NCBI RefSeq assembly: GCF_029784135.1
Contig: NC_073745.1
Location: 114,132,716 to 114,196,715 of the forward strand
Origin: Toxorhynchites rutilus septentrionalis
Taxonomy: Eukaryota > Arthropoda > Insecta > Diptera > Culicidae
Length of the DNA: 64,000 nucleotides
Reading direction: 5' to 3'
Shown here one piece after another: positions 21,149 through 32,811 of this stretch; positions within the stretch are counted from its first letter, which is position 1, and the number at the start of each line of letters is the position of its first letter. Position numbers and translations under genes: made by a program. The notes under the pieces were generated by a model. It saw only the letters and a program-made list of their open reading frames with translations, was not told where the DNA came from and searched no databases.

Positions 21149-21577
21149 ACAGGTCGGACTCGATAATCCGGAATGTTGATTTTATTTTCACTCCGGATAA
21201 TAGAATTTTCCGGATAATCGAATCATACAAAAATTTAAAGGAAAATCTCAATGCAATGATTTGCAATGTTTTGGGTAGCCGAGGCTTGGGACGAGGTATC
21301 GGCTGATTCCATTGTCAAGTCATGAAAACACTGATACCCCGTTGTTGGTTTTAAAAGAATGCATACTTTCGATTCTACATAAATTGATTGACCAGGACAA
21401 TACCGTAAACGACGAGGATGTAGAGTTTGAGGCCCTGATCGATGATGTCATAGTCAACATTATTTTGCATCCAAACACATATTTCTACGATGATGAAAAT
21501 TCATTTGCGAATGCTTCATCAGATGAAGATGAAGAGTTTCGAATGAAACAGCATTATGTGGAATCGGAAAAGTAATA
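21149..21577 (+). pseudogene. pogo/Tigger-like element, internally deleted
   Basis: CAGGTCGGACTCGATAATCC (from about 21149) after TA resembles the CAGTCG..CGATTATCCGG ends of pogo/Tigger elements. Further CCGGATAAT motifs lie within the next 60 bp. Then AEAWDEVSADSIVKS is encoded near 21279-21323, the C-terminal motif of the pogo-type DDE transposase, ending in TGA where Trp is expected. After a one-base frame change, an acidic tail (KECILSILHKLIDQDN ... SSDEDEEF) runs to 21575. The DNA-binding and catalytic parts are absent, so this is a deletion derivative. Confidence 0.75.
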
Positions 21578-21684
21578 ACTGGCTAAGAGAAATGGATTGC
21601 CATTGGAAAGACAATTCCTGCTGCGAGAATTACGTAAAAATATTTTAGAGAAAAATGTAAATTTTTAATATTTGCTTTGTTGCA

Positions 21685-22260
21685 TACACTGCGTTTCACA
21701 ACTATAGAACCACGCAATTTTTCGTAGTTTCCAGAGTTTCCAGTGAAGTCAGTTGAATTGAAGTATATAGTGTAGTATACAATAACTATCTTCATTTATA
21801 AGACTGGCCATTTCAAGTTTATTGTTGTGTTCAGGCGCGAAACATTTAAAAAACTAAAATTCCAGTGTTTCATAACTATAGAACCAGATGGAAAAACTCT
21901 CACTCCTTTACAAAATTAACGTCAATTTAACACGAAACACGACAAGTTTTTAATTCGTAGATCATCTTCAGTTCTCAATTAGTTCGAATACCCCATTCGG
22001 GGTGGGTACGACCATGCTGCGTCATGTTATAGTGTGTATCTCGTTCAACGCAGAGGTTACTGCTCGATTAAGCTCTCCAGATAACTCATACTGCTTGTAA
22101 GCTGCATCTACTATTCGTCTGATCACTCTTCATAAGCTCCTAACAGGGTTTTGATTTGATTTGGTTTCTTATTAACGCCTGGTTTAGATAGCTTACCATC
22201 AACACGAATGAACAGTCAGAAGTGCAACGAAGTACTTCAGAATCATTTACTGCTGTTTTT
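21685..22260 (-). pseudogene. Tc1-like element remnant, copy 1
   Basis: The outer end TACACTGCGTTTCACAACTA (21685) is followed 175 bp later by an inner direct copy of the same motif (CAGTGTTTCATAACTATAG, 21863). The transposase remnant on the minus strand at about 21990-22260 is only partly readable and lacks the DLNPIE region still present in copy 2 at 24000-24640. It is inactive. Confidence 0.75.
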
Positions 22261-22319
22261 GCCAAAGTTTCAGTTTCTTGAAACCCGTAAAATCACCCAA
22301 GGGATATTATTGACAATCG

Positions 22320-22735
22320 AATTTTGGGACTTAGTTGACAAAATATCGAGATTACAGTAGATCTCAACGTTTCATGCAATTTGAAGTGACAAGTGGCAAC
22401 GAAAACCATACTATTCGTCTCGTATTCTGAAAAAAAAAAGTCTCAGAGCGTCGTATTTAGACCAAAAAAAAATTTCGAGATGACACAAGATCTCGATGTT
22501 TCACGCAATGTTAAGACATTTAGCATCAACATTTTTTTTCGAAAACTCCGATTTCCCTTACTCCTTGGGTGATTCTTCGATTTTCAAAAAACTCAAACTT
22601 CGACCACTTTGCGCCACTCTCCCTTAAGTCCGATTGAGCTGATATTTTGCATAGTGTGTTTTTCGAGGTGGTGAACATCTTTTATGGGACAACTTTTTGA
22701 AATTTTGAGATGACCATTTTCATTGGCACTCTAAT
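22320..22735. repeat. Family G-related repeat remnant
   Basis: Contains the block CGATTGAGCTGATATTTTGC followed by GAGATGACCATTTTCATTGG, shared with 35460-36770 and 56575-56700. No coding sequence is seen. Confidence 0.65.
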
Positions 22736-22788
22736 GTGTATGTATTTTCAATGAGTCTCTTGTTTCGCCCGCTCTTATTGTTCTCATA

Positions 22789-24000
22789 CAGCCATTCTAT
22801 GCCAAACCGATATAATGCTTTTAGATTTTCGTCAAAAGTGGTATTTTTGTTCTTTTTTTCCAAAATATATATTTTTATTACAATGTTTGCCTTATTTTTT
22901 TTGTTTTTTGTTGTTTTTTTTCTGTTTGTTGGTTTTGTTGTTATTTTGTTCTTTATCCCAAAACATTAGACTCGTAACTTTTTTTTTATTGGAGTTCTTA
23001 TTTCCATATGGTGGTCCAAAAAATTAAATTTTCACCTCTATTTTCAAAAATGACTTTTTTTCAAAAACTCATAACTTTTGAACTATCGGTTCATTCAGAT
23101 GATAGACGTATCAAATTGAACCCAATGAGCTATTACACTTGCAAAAAAATAATATTTCTCATGTTCGTACTCTCTGTTTATTAAGCTGTTGCAACAGAAA
23201 CATCTAATCTTTGGAAAATCATAACTCATAAACGAAATAAAACCTATCTGGTTTTTGTATATTTTATGAAAAAAAACTCTGCTTTCAGGGAAAAAAAAAT
23301 TAGAATATATAGCGCCCTTGGTCCCGAAACCATGTATACTATAAAAAAACAAATATAATCAATAATTATGGAAGCAAAATCCATTTTTTTTGCAAGTATA
23401 GTATTTTTTTTCAATGAAAATTATCTCATTGGCTTCAATTTGATATGTCGATCATCTGAATCGATTCAGTATTTCAAAAGTTATGAATTTTTCATTTTTG
23501 CAAAAAAAAGGAAAAAAAAAGTTTTTTGTACCATCGGTTAACTTTGAAAAAACATAACTTCAAAACGAAAAAAACACCTCTCTGATTTTTGGATATGTAA
23601 TATAAAAACCCTCAACCTACAAGAAAAATTATAAAAAAATATAGCGCACTTGGTCCCGAGACCCGAAAACCATAAAAAACAAATGCAACCAATAATTATG
23701 GAAACAAAAACCCATTTTCTACACATATAGTATTGTTGCAAATAAGACTAATTCATTGCTTTTAATTTGATATGTCGATTATCGAAATCGGTGTGTTAGT
23801 TCGACAGTTATGCATTTTTGAGAAAAGAGGAAAAAGTTTATTTCCGGACCACCCTAAAATGGAAATGGTTACCCTAATGAAGAAATGAAAAATGAGTAAT
23901 GATAATGAAAAAATATAAAAAATAAGGATCTAATGTTTTAAACCAAAACAAAATTGCCCCTTTTCACGAAAATCTGAGAACCATTTTAACGGTTTGACAT
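22789..24000. repeat. Fold-back element, family F, copy c (about 1.2 kb)
   Basis: Left end CAGCCATTCTATGCCAAACC. The right end reads TTTTCACGAAAATCTGAGAA up to GGTTTGACAT, where it stops short of ATGGCTG because the Tc1-like copy 2 begins there. Internal blocks are inverted as in the other copies. Non-autonomous. Confidence 0.8.
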
Positions 24001-24640
24001 ACACTGCGTTCACAACTATAGAACCACTATTTTTTTTCTGAGTTTCCAGAGATATGTAAGAAGTCGGTTGAATTGAAGTATATAGTGTAGGATATAACAA
24101 TTATCTTCATTTAAAAAAGTGGCCATTTGAACTTTATTGTTGTGTTCAGGCGCGAAACATTCAAAAAACTAAAATTCCAGTGTTTCATAACTATAGAACC
24201 AGATGGAAAAACTGTCATCTTTAGTCCTCAATCAGTTCAAATAAACCATTCGGGGTGGTTTTGACTAAGTTGCGCTATGTTGTAGTGCGTATCTTGTTCT
24301 ACGCAGAGAATACTTCTCGTTTAAGCTCTTCAAATCACTTATACTGCATGTAAGCTGCATCTACTATTCGTACGATCACTTCTCATAAGTTCTTGATAGG
24401 GTTTAGTTCTAGTAAACAAGCTGACCAGTCCAGAATCTGAAGCCCCTATTCAATAAACAATGCCTTGACTTTCTGGATGTAATGAATTGATGCCAAATTA
24501 CCCAATTATCACATTGTTTTTTATGTAAAAACAGCAGTAGATGATTCTGAAGTACTTCTTTACACTTCTGACTGTTCCTTCGTGTTGGTGGTAAGCTACC
24601 TAAACCAGGTCTTTTTGAGAAAATTCTCCCCAAACCATAA
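24000..24640 (-). pseudogene. Tc1-like element remnant, copy 2
   Basis: Has the same outer (24000) and inner (24178) binding-site-like motifs as copy 1, in direct order about 175 bp apart. The minus strand encodes LDWSACLLELNPIKNL near 24370-24430. This is the Tc1 signature WPAQSPDLNPIENLW with the catalytic Glu changed to Lys and the Trp to a stop. Upstream frames are degraded. It lies in the same orientation as copy 1. Confidence 0.82.
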
Positions 24641-24799
24641 AAATCTCATCTCCAAAGCTGCGGGTCCAAAAACTAATTTGAAAGCTAATGTCATAGGTTT
24701 CACAAGTATACAAGAGAAAATTGAGACTCTAGGTGAATAGTCCAAACTAATTTCATACATGTACCTACTATATCAAATATGAATTCAACAAATTTGGAC

Positions 24800-25090
24800 G
24801 AAAAAAACGCATAAATCTATCCCATTTAGCTTGTACGGCATGTACGAGTGACCACTTTGCCCCCACTAGGTGATCACTTTACCTCCAAGCAAAACTAAAG
24901 TTCGATTTTTCACCTTCTTTTCTAATGATGAAAAGTGTACTATTTTGAATTTTTATATTAAAAGCCGTTTGCTATCTTGAAGAACAATGAGTTGAACTAT
25001 AATATCCTTCGAGAAACGGGAATTGAATCGGTATGTGGGCGCTGTAAATGGGCATATTCCTTAAGGTGACCACTATGCCCCACTTCCCCT
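24800..25090. repeat. Dispersed repeat shared with 53745-54020
   Basis: TTCGATTTTTC, CTTTTTTTCTAATGATGAAA and a following AT-rich stretch with AAAACCG are shared between the two places, along with nearby CCACTTTGCCCC-type text. No coding sequence is seen. Confidence 0.5.
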
Positions 25091-25199
25091 ATCAGATATG
25101 ACATCATGGTTATCGGCCGTGTTGTATACATCTGACCATATGTTATTCTAACAGTAAACACTCGAAAGCTTTAGAAAATTACAAACTACTCTACCAGTG

Positions 25200-25690
25200 T
25201 TGACTATCAGAGTCCCAAATGCTACCATCGGTTACAAATAATTCATTAGGCTTCAGGTGTATCTCATTAGCTGCTTTACAATTCATCGTGGTTATCCACT
25301 TGTCTCAGGCAGCGCGTTCACATTATGTCGAGAACGCCATTACCGCGATTGAAGTGTTCGCAAGCCAGGTGCGCAAGCGGTCAACATCACTTACCACACA
25401 GTCCCCGAAGTGGCGGATGTCGTTGATTCGATCAGCTATCAAATCGGTTATGTGAGCAAAACGACAATGGGGAAGAGCGTTTACCATTTTTGTGCTGATG
25501 TCGCCGATCTGCAGTTCTGCAGTGCGCTAGCTGACGTCGGTGGATTGAGACGCCTTTCCGCGAAAAAAAACTTCGTCAAAGGTGTGTTACGTTGCGCCTC
25601 GGAGGCATTCGGTACACACGCGATCATATATTTTGAACAAGTGATTCGATCCGTTGTGGCTGGTGTTATTGTTCTTAGTGGTGAGTGATT
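25200..25690. other. GC-richer single-copy-looking segment, possible exon
   Basis: Base composition is more balanced than in the surroundings, and overlapping open frames (25219-25455, 25410-25688) show no known domain. GGTGAGTG at 25680 resembles a splice donor. It could be an untranslated exon of a host gene, but nothing confirms this. Confidence 0.25.
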
Positions 25691-28386
25691 ACTTTATGGA
25701 GGTGTCGCTTTTAATCCTGTCCTGAACACTGTGTGATAAAAAAAAAGTTATTGGCCAACCAGCATACAGTGAAAGAATTTTATTGCAAACGTACACGAAA
25801 TAGTGCATTTTAATACGCTGTAACGAGCTTTCTCGGTGTGTAATGAAGAAAGAGAGAGGCCCCAAATAAAGTGGAATTCGGCAACTGAAATTGAACTTGA
25901 CCGTTAGCAACACTCGCCTCCAAATAAGAAAGTGTAAATTAACGGTTTTGCCTCTTCTTGGTTGTTTGGTTCAAATCGAGTTGTCTCAGTTGCCTTAAAT
26001 TTTGGAGGAATCGAAATTACTCAGTGTGGATTTGCGTCGAGACCAGCCAGGTAGGTGCAGATTGTGCTCATTTGCTGTGTTCTCTAGAATCTAGAATTAT
26101 CAAGAAGTAACAATAACTATATTCTTTCTTTCTTTGTTTTTAAGAGGCTTTAAACTTTGCAGTTCATTCGCCTCTAATAACTATATGTGATCTTGAGCAT
26201 CAACACATGATGTGATGAATAGTAATGACAGTGATAAGTGATTACCGTTTTTCTCGTCTGGTTTGAACGACTGCGATTATTGTTTGTTTCTAAACTGGAT
26301 GATATGTGTCTGGAAGAATTGAATTGCAATTCAAGTCTTTGCGAATTGTGTGTAAAATGTTATTGTGATCATTCCGAACAAATTTCGTTCTGGTTCAACG
26401 TTTTTATTTTGCCTGTGGAAGGTTGTCATCATTTCGTCATATATTTCGGAGGAAACATGCCTCTCTACTGCGTTTCATAAAATCGTACTGAATGCAGCAT
26501 CGCTCCACGCAGATGAAATCTGTGTGAAACGAAGTCGACTTGGTGTTTGGAAACCCACGCACAATAGATTAGCTAATCAGCAGTGTTGATAGTTTGTCTT
26601 TCGCTACTGTTTCGGAACTGTTTGTTATGTAACGTTGTTTCTCTGGTCCTATTAAGTAGCATCGAGGGTTTCAGGCTTCGATGCCAATGCAACAAAACGA
26701 TGAAGTTTGAGTTGACGATGGTGTTGCATGGATTTAATTTCCATGGATTGTCCATAATCAGAATGTATTAGATACGTTTAAAAATATTCCATGTCTAGTG
26801 AAATTAGATACGCAATTACACGATCATTGCAATGAGGTCAAAATTGATGTATTTTTTTTCCAGAAATATGTGAACAAAACAATTTAATGTACTGTGATTG
26901 AAAATGTGCTAAACATTATTTTTCGGTGATCACGTATTGATTTTTTCTTCGTAATTTTATCTTTTTTATCGAATACTTTACAAGCCTATTTTCCGTACAA
27001 CTTGTCGGAGGTGGAAGATGTTGATGGGTGAAAAATAACTGTTTCTAAATTATAGAGAAATTTTTAACATCCAAGAGTTCTTCAGCACCGGCAAGTGGAG
27101 TGTTCTTGTGAATGTCCAGATAACCAAAACAGTTTACCGTTAGCGCTGAAGGCACATTAAAAATTTCACCTTCATTCACGCTTTCAACTATCAAATGTTC
27201 AAAATCGACTGGAATTTTATCATGGAAAATAAATCTTCGGTTGATGATTCATAATAGTTTTGATGCCCATTACACGATTCGAATGTCATTGGATAATGTA
27301 GAGCGAACACTCGAGAAAACAAAAACAATTCTGATTAGTTTTAATTTGATTTCTATATTTATTGATTTTTGATGTTTTTCAGAATTCCAAAGTTTTCCTT
27401 TCAAAACACCTGCGTGTCCTTGTGAGCATGTTGAATCATTATCACATTCGTGTATATTGAAAATATTCCTTTTGAAAATAAAGCCAGTGCTTTCCCGATC
27501 GTTCGCGCAGGTCAGTACAAGCATTCTGTGCGATGAAGTATGCATTTGTTGAATAGAATAAGGATTTGTATGATGTATGCGTTTGGCTGGTTTGCTGATT
27601 CGGAAAATCAAAATTTAACTCTTAACTATTGGTCTTGAAAAGCACATTTGAGCTCTGCTGCCCTTGACGTCTGGTCACTAGCTGGATGCGTTTCTTCTTC
27701 GTTTGTCTCCAATAATCAAATAAAACCTAATAAAATAAGCCAGTTGCGTCTTTCAGAGACGCGAACAAGTTAGTTTGTCGAGATTCGCCAAGGCTGAGCA
27801 TGTCTATCAGGCTTTGACCTATATTGTGCCGGGCTCGAGTATCTTTGGTATGCTGACAATCCAGTCAAAATGCAAACTAACGGATATGGGGCAGCATAAC
27901 AGGAACATAAGGGTTGTTCTCTTCTGGTAAATCAGTAGGAGTGAGTAATGAAAGCATGGTCAAATTGGATAGAGACGAACGAACCTTCAAGTTTATAATA
28001 TAAAGCTCCCATTCCAATTCGAAGACAGCGATAACCAGGCTTTCTCGATTGTTGTTTCGGTTAAACCAAGGAAGTGTGGTGTTTAATTTTATGGAGATGA
28101 GTGGGATGGTTGTATTCCCAGGTTATATCCCAACTCAGAGGGATCTGATGTTTCACCCAACGGATGATATCAGATGGAGGGCAGGGAGTATCTAATAGTT
28201 CTTCTTTTCTACCTCCGCCAGTCAGCTTTTCTGCGGCTGGATTTCCTAGAATTCCGGAAAAATCCTGAATCCAACAGAAGGAGATTATTTTCTCCTGAAA
28301 AGTATACGTTTGCTGCTCGGATCAGCTTATATAAGGACAGTTCTGCACATGTCACGTTGCAAACTTTTGAGTTCAAGGCCTCAAAA
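25691..28386. other. No gene recognised in 2.7 kb
   Basis: Short open frames only, without domains. One copy of motif M lies at 26142-26175. No terminal repeats or transposase motifs were found. Confidence 0.4.
26142..26175 (+). repeat. Short dispersed motif M
   Basis: Best-preserved copy in the window: GAGGCTTTAAACTTTGCAGT followed by TCATTCGCCTC, with self-complementary GAGGC/GCCTC ends. Confidence 0.6.
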
Positions 28387-29242
28387 CAGCCTTTCCAAGC
28401 CAATCCGATATAGTGGTTTTCAGATATTCGTCAAAAGTGGTAATTTTGTTCTTTATCGCAAAACATTAAACCCGTATTTTTTATTTTTTATTAGGGTGCT
28501 CATTTCCATTTTAGGGTTGTCCGAAAAATCATTTTTTCCACATTTTCCCAAAAATTACTTTTTAAAAAAATTCATAACACTTGAAATACTGAACCAATTT
28601 AGATGATCTACATATTGAATTGAAGCCAATGAGCTAATCTCCACACTTGCGGGAAGATTGTATCCTAGTCGCATAGGTCTAGTCTAGTCAAATAGAAATA
28701 TTGAACGGAAACTCAAAACATGTTAAATTTGCAAAACAATGCAAAATAACACATCTCTGACCTTCGAATATATTATGTAAAAGTACCTTAGGTTTCCATT
28801 TTTAACCGAGAAAACTATGAAAAACTAACTAATTCAATAATTACAGAAGCGAAAATCCAAATTTTTCGCAAAAGTATTATTTTTTTCAAAAACTGAAAAA
28901 TAACTCATGTGCTCCAATTTGGTATATCGATTGTCTGAATCGGTCCAGTAGTTCAAAATTTATGAATTTTTGTAGTGGAAAAAAGGGGGAAAAATTATTT
29001 TTCAAACCATCGGTTGACTTTGAAAAATCATATCTCGAGAACGAAAAAAAGAGCATCTCTGATACTGGAATATATTACGTAATAAATCTCCAGCTTTCAA
29101 GAAAAAATCAAACAAAAAATATAGCGCCCTCTAGTCCACAGCCATGAAAACAATAATCAACGATTTTTTGCAAGTTCAATATTTTTTTAATAAACTAACT
29201 CATTGGCTTCAATTTAATATGTCCATTGGCATGGAATGGCTG
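28387..29242. repeat. Fold-back element, family F, copy d (856 bp)
   Basis: Left end CAGCCTTTCCAAGCCAATCC. Right end TTGGCATGGAATGGCTG, shortened just inside the terminus. AAAA on each side could be part of a target duplication. No coding capacity. Confidence 0.8.
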
Positions 29243-30392
29243 AAAATTTCACTCTAGATATGTTGAAACTAAGACTTAGTATTATAATTAGAAAATCGGT
29301 TTTTGAAGACTATGAAAAAGTTAATACAAAGTTATACATCAGAGCCTCTAAAAATTTCACTAGAGAGTTGATTGTAAAATTTCGTTTCGTTTCTAATATA
29401 AAATCGGAAGTGAGAAACAGGCGAAGTGAATGCAATAAGTTCGTATTCCTTCGTGTCTTAGACTCCACCCTTCTATTTCTTATTCGTATAAAATAAAAGC
29501 ATTCCAAGAGGTTTATTGCGATAACCGAAGAAGTTAGGGGGAGTTTAAACGTAATACTTGTACAGGAAAACCTGTTTTTGCGTTACTTTTCTGGGCGATT
29601 TATTAAAAATCGAGACTTGAATCACATCAACTAATCGAACAAATAATAAAATCGCACGGAAACGGCCAAACAAATGAAGAATCACACAAAACACAAAAAC
29701 TGGTTTGCCGGTGAATAGATCTAATGGTAGATACAGGCTGACACACTTATACCCAAGTTTGAAGGGCATGAAGTATCAGCTGGAATTAGGTTTGGGTTTT
29801 TTCTGTCGTCTGGACTCAAGATCGCATTAGCAAAGTGTTATTGGGAATCTGATAAAACGGACATTCCTCCGTAAATTTACAGTCGATAATCTTAATATGA
29901 CGTGGAATAAGTGATGAGCCTAAAGTTTCAACTAGAGCACGAAACTAGTTTCAGTTAGAATTGAGAATCTCTTTAGCAGACTGTTACCGGTGAAAAACCC
30001 CAATCAAAGTTTCTAGCATATTTGTCTACCAGAAGGTTTAGGCGTTTCAGTTTGGCAAGACACCGGGTTCTTTATAAGCAGTAAACCAACTATACTCAAC
30101 CTGGCTCTTTTGGTTGACCCGCCTGATCCGTTATCATTTTGTATGTGTAACAATCACGAAAACTTGAGAAATCATTTAGGGAACATGAGATGAGAATGAC
30201 GGAATTTAACACATTACACATTACACATCTACACATTAGTTGGTTGTCTAGTTAAGTAATATTAGTAGATTAAATATCTATTTAATATATTTAATCCAAT
30301 CATTAGGGCTAATCATGTCGACATTAGTAAATAAAAATGAAAATGTCGATATGAAAATATGAATATGAAATAATTACATAATATTTTGAAAT
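29243..30392. other. No feature recognised
   Basis: AT-rich DNA with short open frames on both strands, none recognisable. Confidence 0.4.
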
Positions 30393-30640
30393 AAGACTAC
30401 GTCTTTCAGTAATGGTACCAAATCAGAAAACTGGTTACGGTTTTCCATGAAATGGTTTTACTGTTAATATTTGTTCTAGCTAGGATGAATTTTGATGGTT
30501 TGCATTAAAATCGAACCGGGAATTTTTAATTTTTTTCGATAATTTCTAAATTACAGTCCCCTCAGCCATAAATGATTTAAATTAATGAAAATTGAAAGAA
30601 TACACATTCTCCAATCGTGTTCTTGTGGCCAAGTATGTAT
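30393..30640 (+). repeat. Family L repeat, third diverged copy
   Basis: GACTACGTCTTTCAG followed by CCAAATCAGAAAAC and a later ACAGTCCCCTC block match the series seen at 9998-10430, with considerable divergence. Confidence 0.65.
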
Positions 30641-32302
30641 GAGGGAGGTATAATATTCAAATATTACTGGTAATAAGACAGGCGTAAATAGGTCGGTCGA
30701 AATGCAATTGTAGCATTCGTTCTATGGACAATGTAATCTTAGCTCCCCCGTTTTCTATTCATTGAGCATAAACAAGCCATTCGCGATTTCAAAACACAGC
30801 ATTCACAATTTATCAGTCATCTAGGTAGCGACCAGACGGCAGCGAGTATTTCGAATAACCTTTCTCAAGGCCGAGTCTTTAGTTGAGTTTTCCAAATTGG
30901 TCTTTTTCAAGGCTAGAGGCAAATGAACTGATGAATTTAAAAGCCTATTTAATACAAAATATAATCATCAATGAAAGTAAATGAATAAAAGTAAATAATA
31001 ACTAATAAATAAAATGAAAAAAATATTCAAGTCGTCTCGCTCTAGCTATCAAATAGCAGCCTTTCTCAATGCTGATGTCACAAACAATGGTTTTGCTCGA
31101 TTCTAAGGAAGAATTAATGATATATATCGCACTGTATGGCGCAAACGCGTCGATTGGCATGCCGTCTGGTGAAGAATGCCTCTGTATATTGTATCACAAT
31201 CTGTATTGGGGTTTAATATTTCTAAAACAAGAGCGTTACGCTTGGGGAGCAAAGTTTCGAGCGTTAACACCTCTTCGTTAAAAAAATCTATAAATATGAG
31301 TACCTGCTGGAGAGTCCATCTTAGACAAGATTTGTCGATGTATGTCGTTGGCTGTCAACAATAGTTCTCTAAATATTGTGCTCACTCTGGCCAATCACAG
31401 TTTCTATTTTGTCACAGTGTTGACCTTTTTTTTCGCCACAGAATGCATCTTCAGAATATGCAAGAAGCAAGCACAGTGCAGAGTGGAATGAAAGCAGTAG
31501 AGAAATATTAAATGGGAGGTACGTAGTCGGTTTTCATACCGTGGAGATTGTACGAACTGTAGATTTTCTGTGTTATGCGTTATCAAACAGATGACGGTAG
31601 TGTGGAACAAATATATAATCGCCTGTTTTATATATATTTAGTTTGGTATTTCGAATTGGTCTTTTTAAAGGCTACAAACGCGGCCCGATCCGGCCTTGAA
31701 AAATACTATTTGGAAAGCCTTGCCGCTTGGATGACAGATAAATCGTGAATGATTGATTTGTGATTTTTTTTAATCGACCGTCCAATTTTCGTGATTTTAT
31801 TGTTTTCGGATTGAAAGTGACGTACTTTATTTTTCGGTATTTGTCGACGTTGAGAGTTGTTTTTTTTTTTGGTGAAAAACTGAAGTTGAAATTTTATTTC
31901 GATGGTATTGCTTTCGCCTTCGCAGCCACCAAATAATAGTTCCGGTTCGAATTTTCTGTTACCGTTCTGCGTCTGCTGTAATGTTTTGTTTTCAGTTTCA
32001 GTGCTCTAGACAGCGAGCAATCAATAGTACATTTAGAATTAATTTGACAGTTTACTAAAATTGCTTTGCGCTCCTTACTCAGTGAAAGTATTCATTTGTC
32101 GGTGCCCCGTCATTGCTATCAAATATCTGTATCAAAGAGTTTTATTTTTCAATTTTATTCAATGTTTGTGCTCGCTGGCAATAATTTTGTAGTTCTATGT
32201 TAACAGTGCGGTCGTGTCTTGAACATCACCCTTCTTCATTTATCTTTTTTTATTTGCGGCCCGCGGCACCATGCCTAACACGAGTTTGTGGCCTCTATGA
32301 AA
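30641..32302. other. No gene recognised; motif M at 30900-30945
   Basis: Open frames at 31069-31364 lack known domains. An inverted copy of motif M lies at 30900-30945. Near 32190-32225 lies GTAGTTCTATGTTAACAG followed by TGCGGTCGTGTCTTGAACA, related to 11200-11230. Confidence 0.4.
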
Positions 32303-32324
32303 AAAGGTTGAGTACCGCTGCAGT
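32303..32324. mobile_element. hAT-like terminal sequence (one end only)
   Basis: Read on the minus strand, CAGCGGTACTCAACCTTTTT resembles the CAGxGGTTCTCAACC ends of many hAT elements, and GC-rich GGCCCGCGGC lies just inside. No partner end or target duplication was found. Confidence 0.35.
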
Positions 32325-32811
32325 AAACTATTGTTTAATGAAATGTGAAGAGTTCCCCTCACTGAAATCAATCAAGCTTGATTACGGTTCAAAAATACGT
32401 GGTGGGACAGTTATGTCCTGAATGACAACATGGGACAATTGAACTTGATGTTGTTTTTTGAAATACTGGGAACAAACAATATGTTTTTTGGTGTTTTTTC
32501 CGAAATATTATGCATAAAAACATCGTTTTATGAAGAAAGGAGTGATCTGCAACACCTTTACAAAATATAAATCTCATTGTTATTAGGCTATCGTGTACAC
32601 GTTTTCTGTTATTTTTTTTTTTATTTGTTTGAGAATTAGTTCGTTCTTCCAAACCCGGAATGAGTGCATGAGCATTAGCTATTTTTGATATGAATCATTC
32701 TATTAGTCAAAGATATAGTGTGATTTTTTTAAACGAAATTTCTCATGCCGAAACGTAGAAAATGTTGCAGAATACGCTTGGGGACTCAACTATTCCGAAA
32801 ACACGGGTGTA

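Noticed and set aside
25219..25688. Host protein-coding exon
   Set aside because: Frames overlap, no domain is recognised, and one donor-like site is not enough; recorded only as a possible exon.
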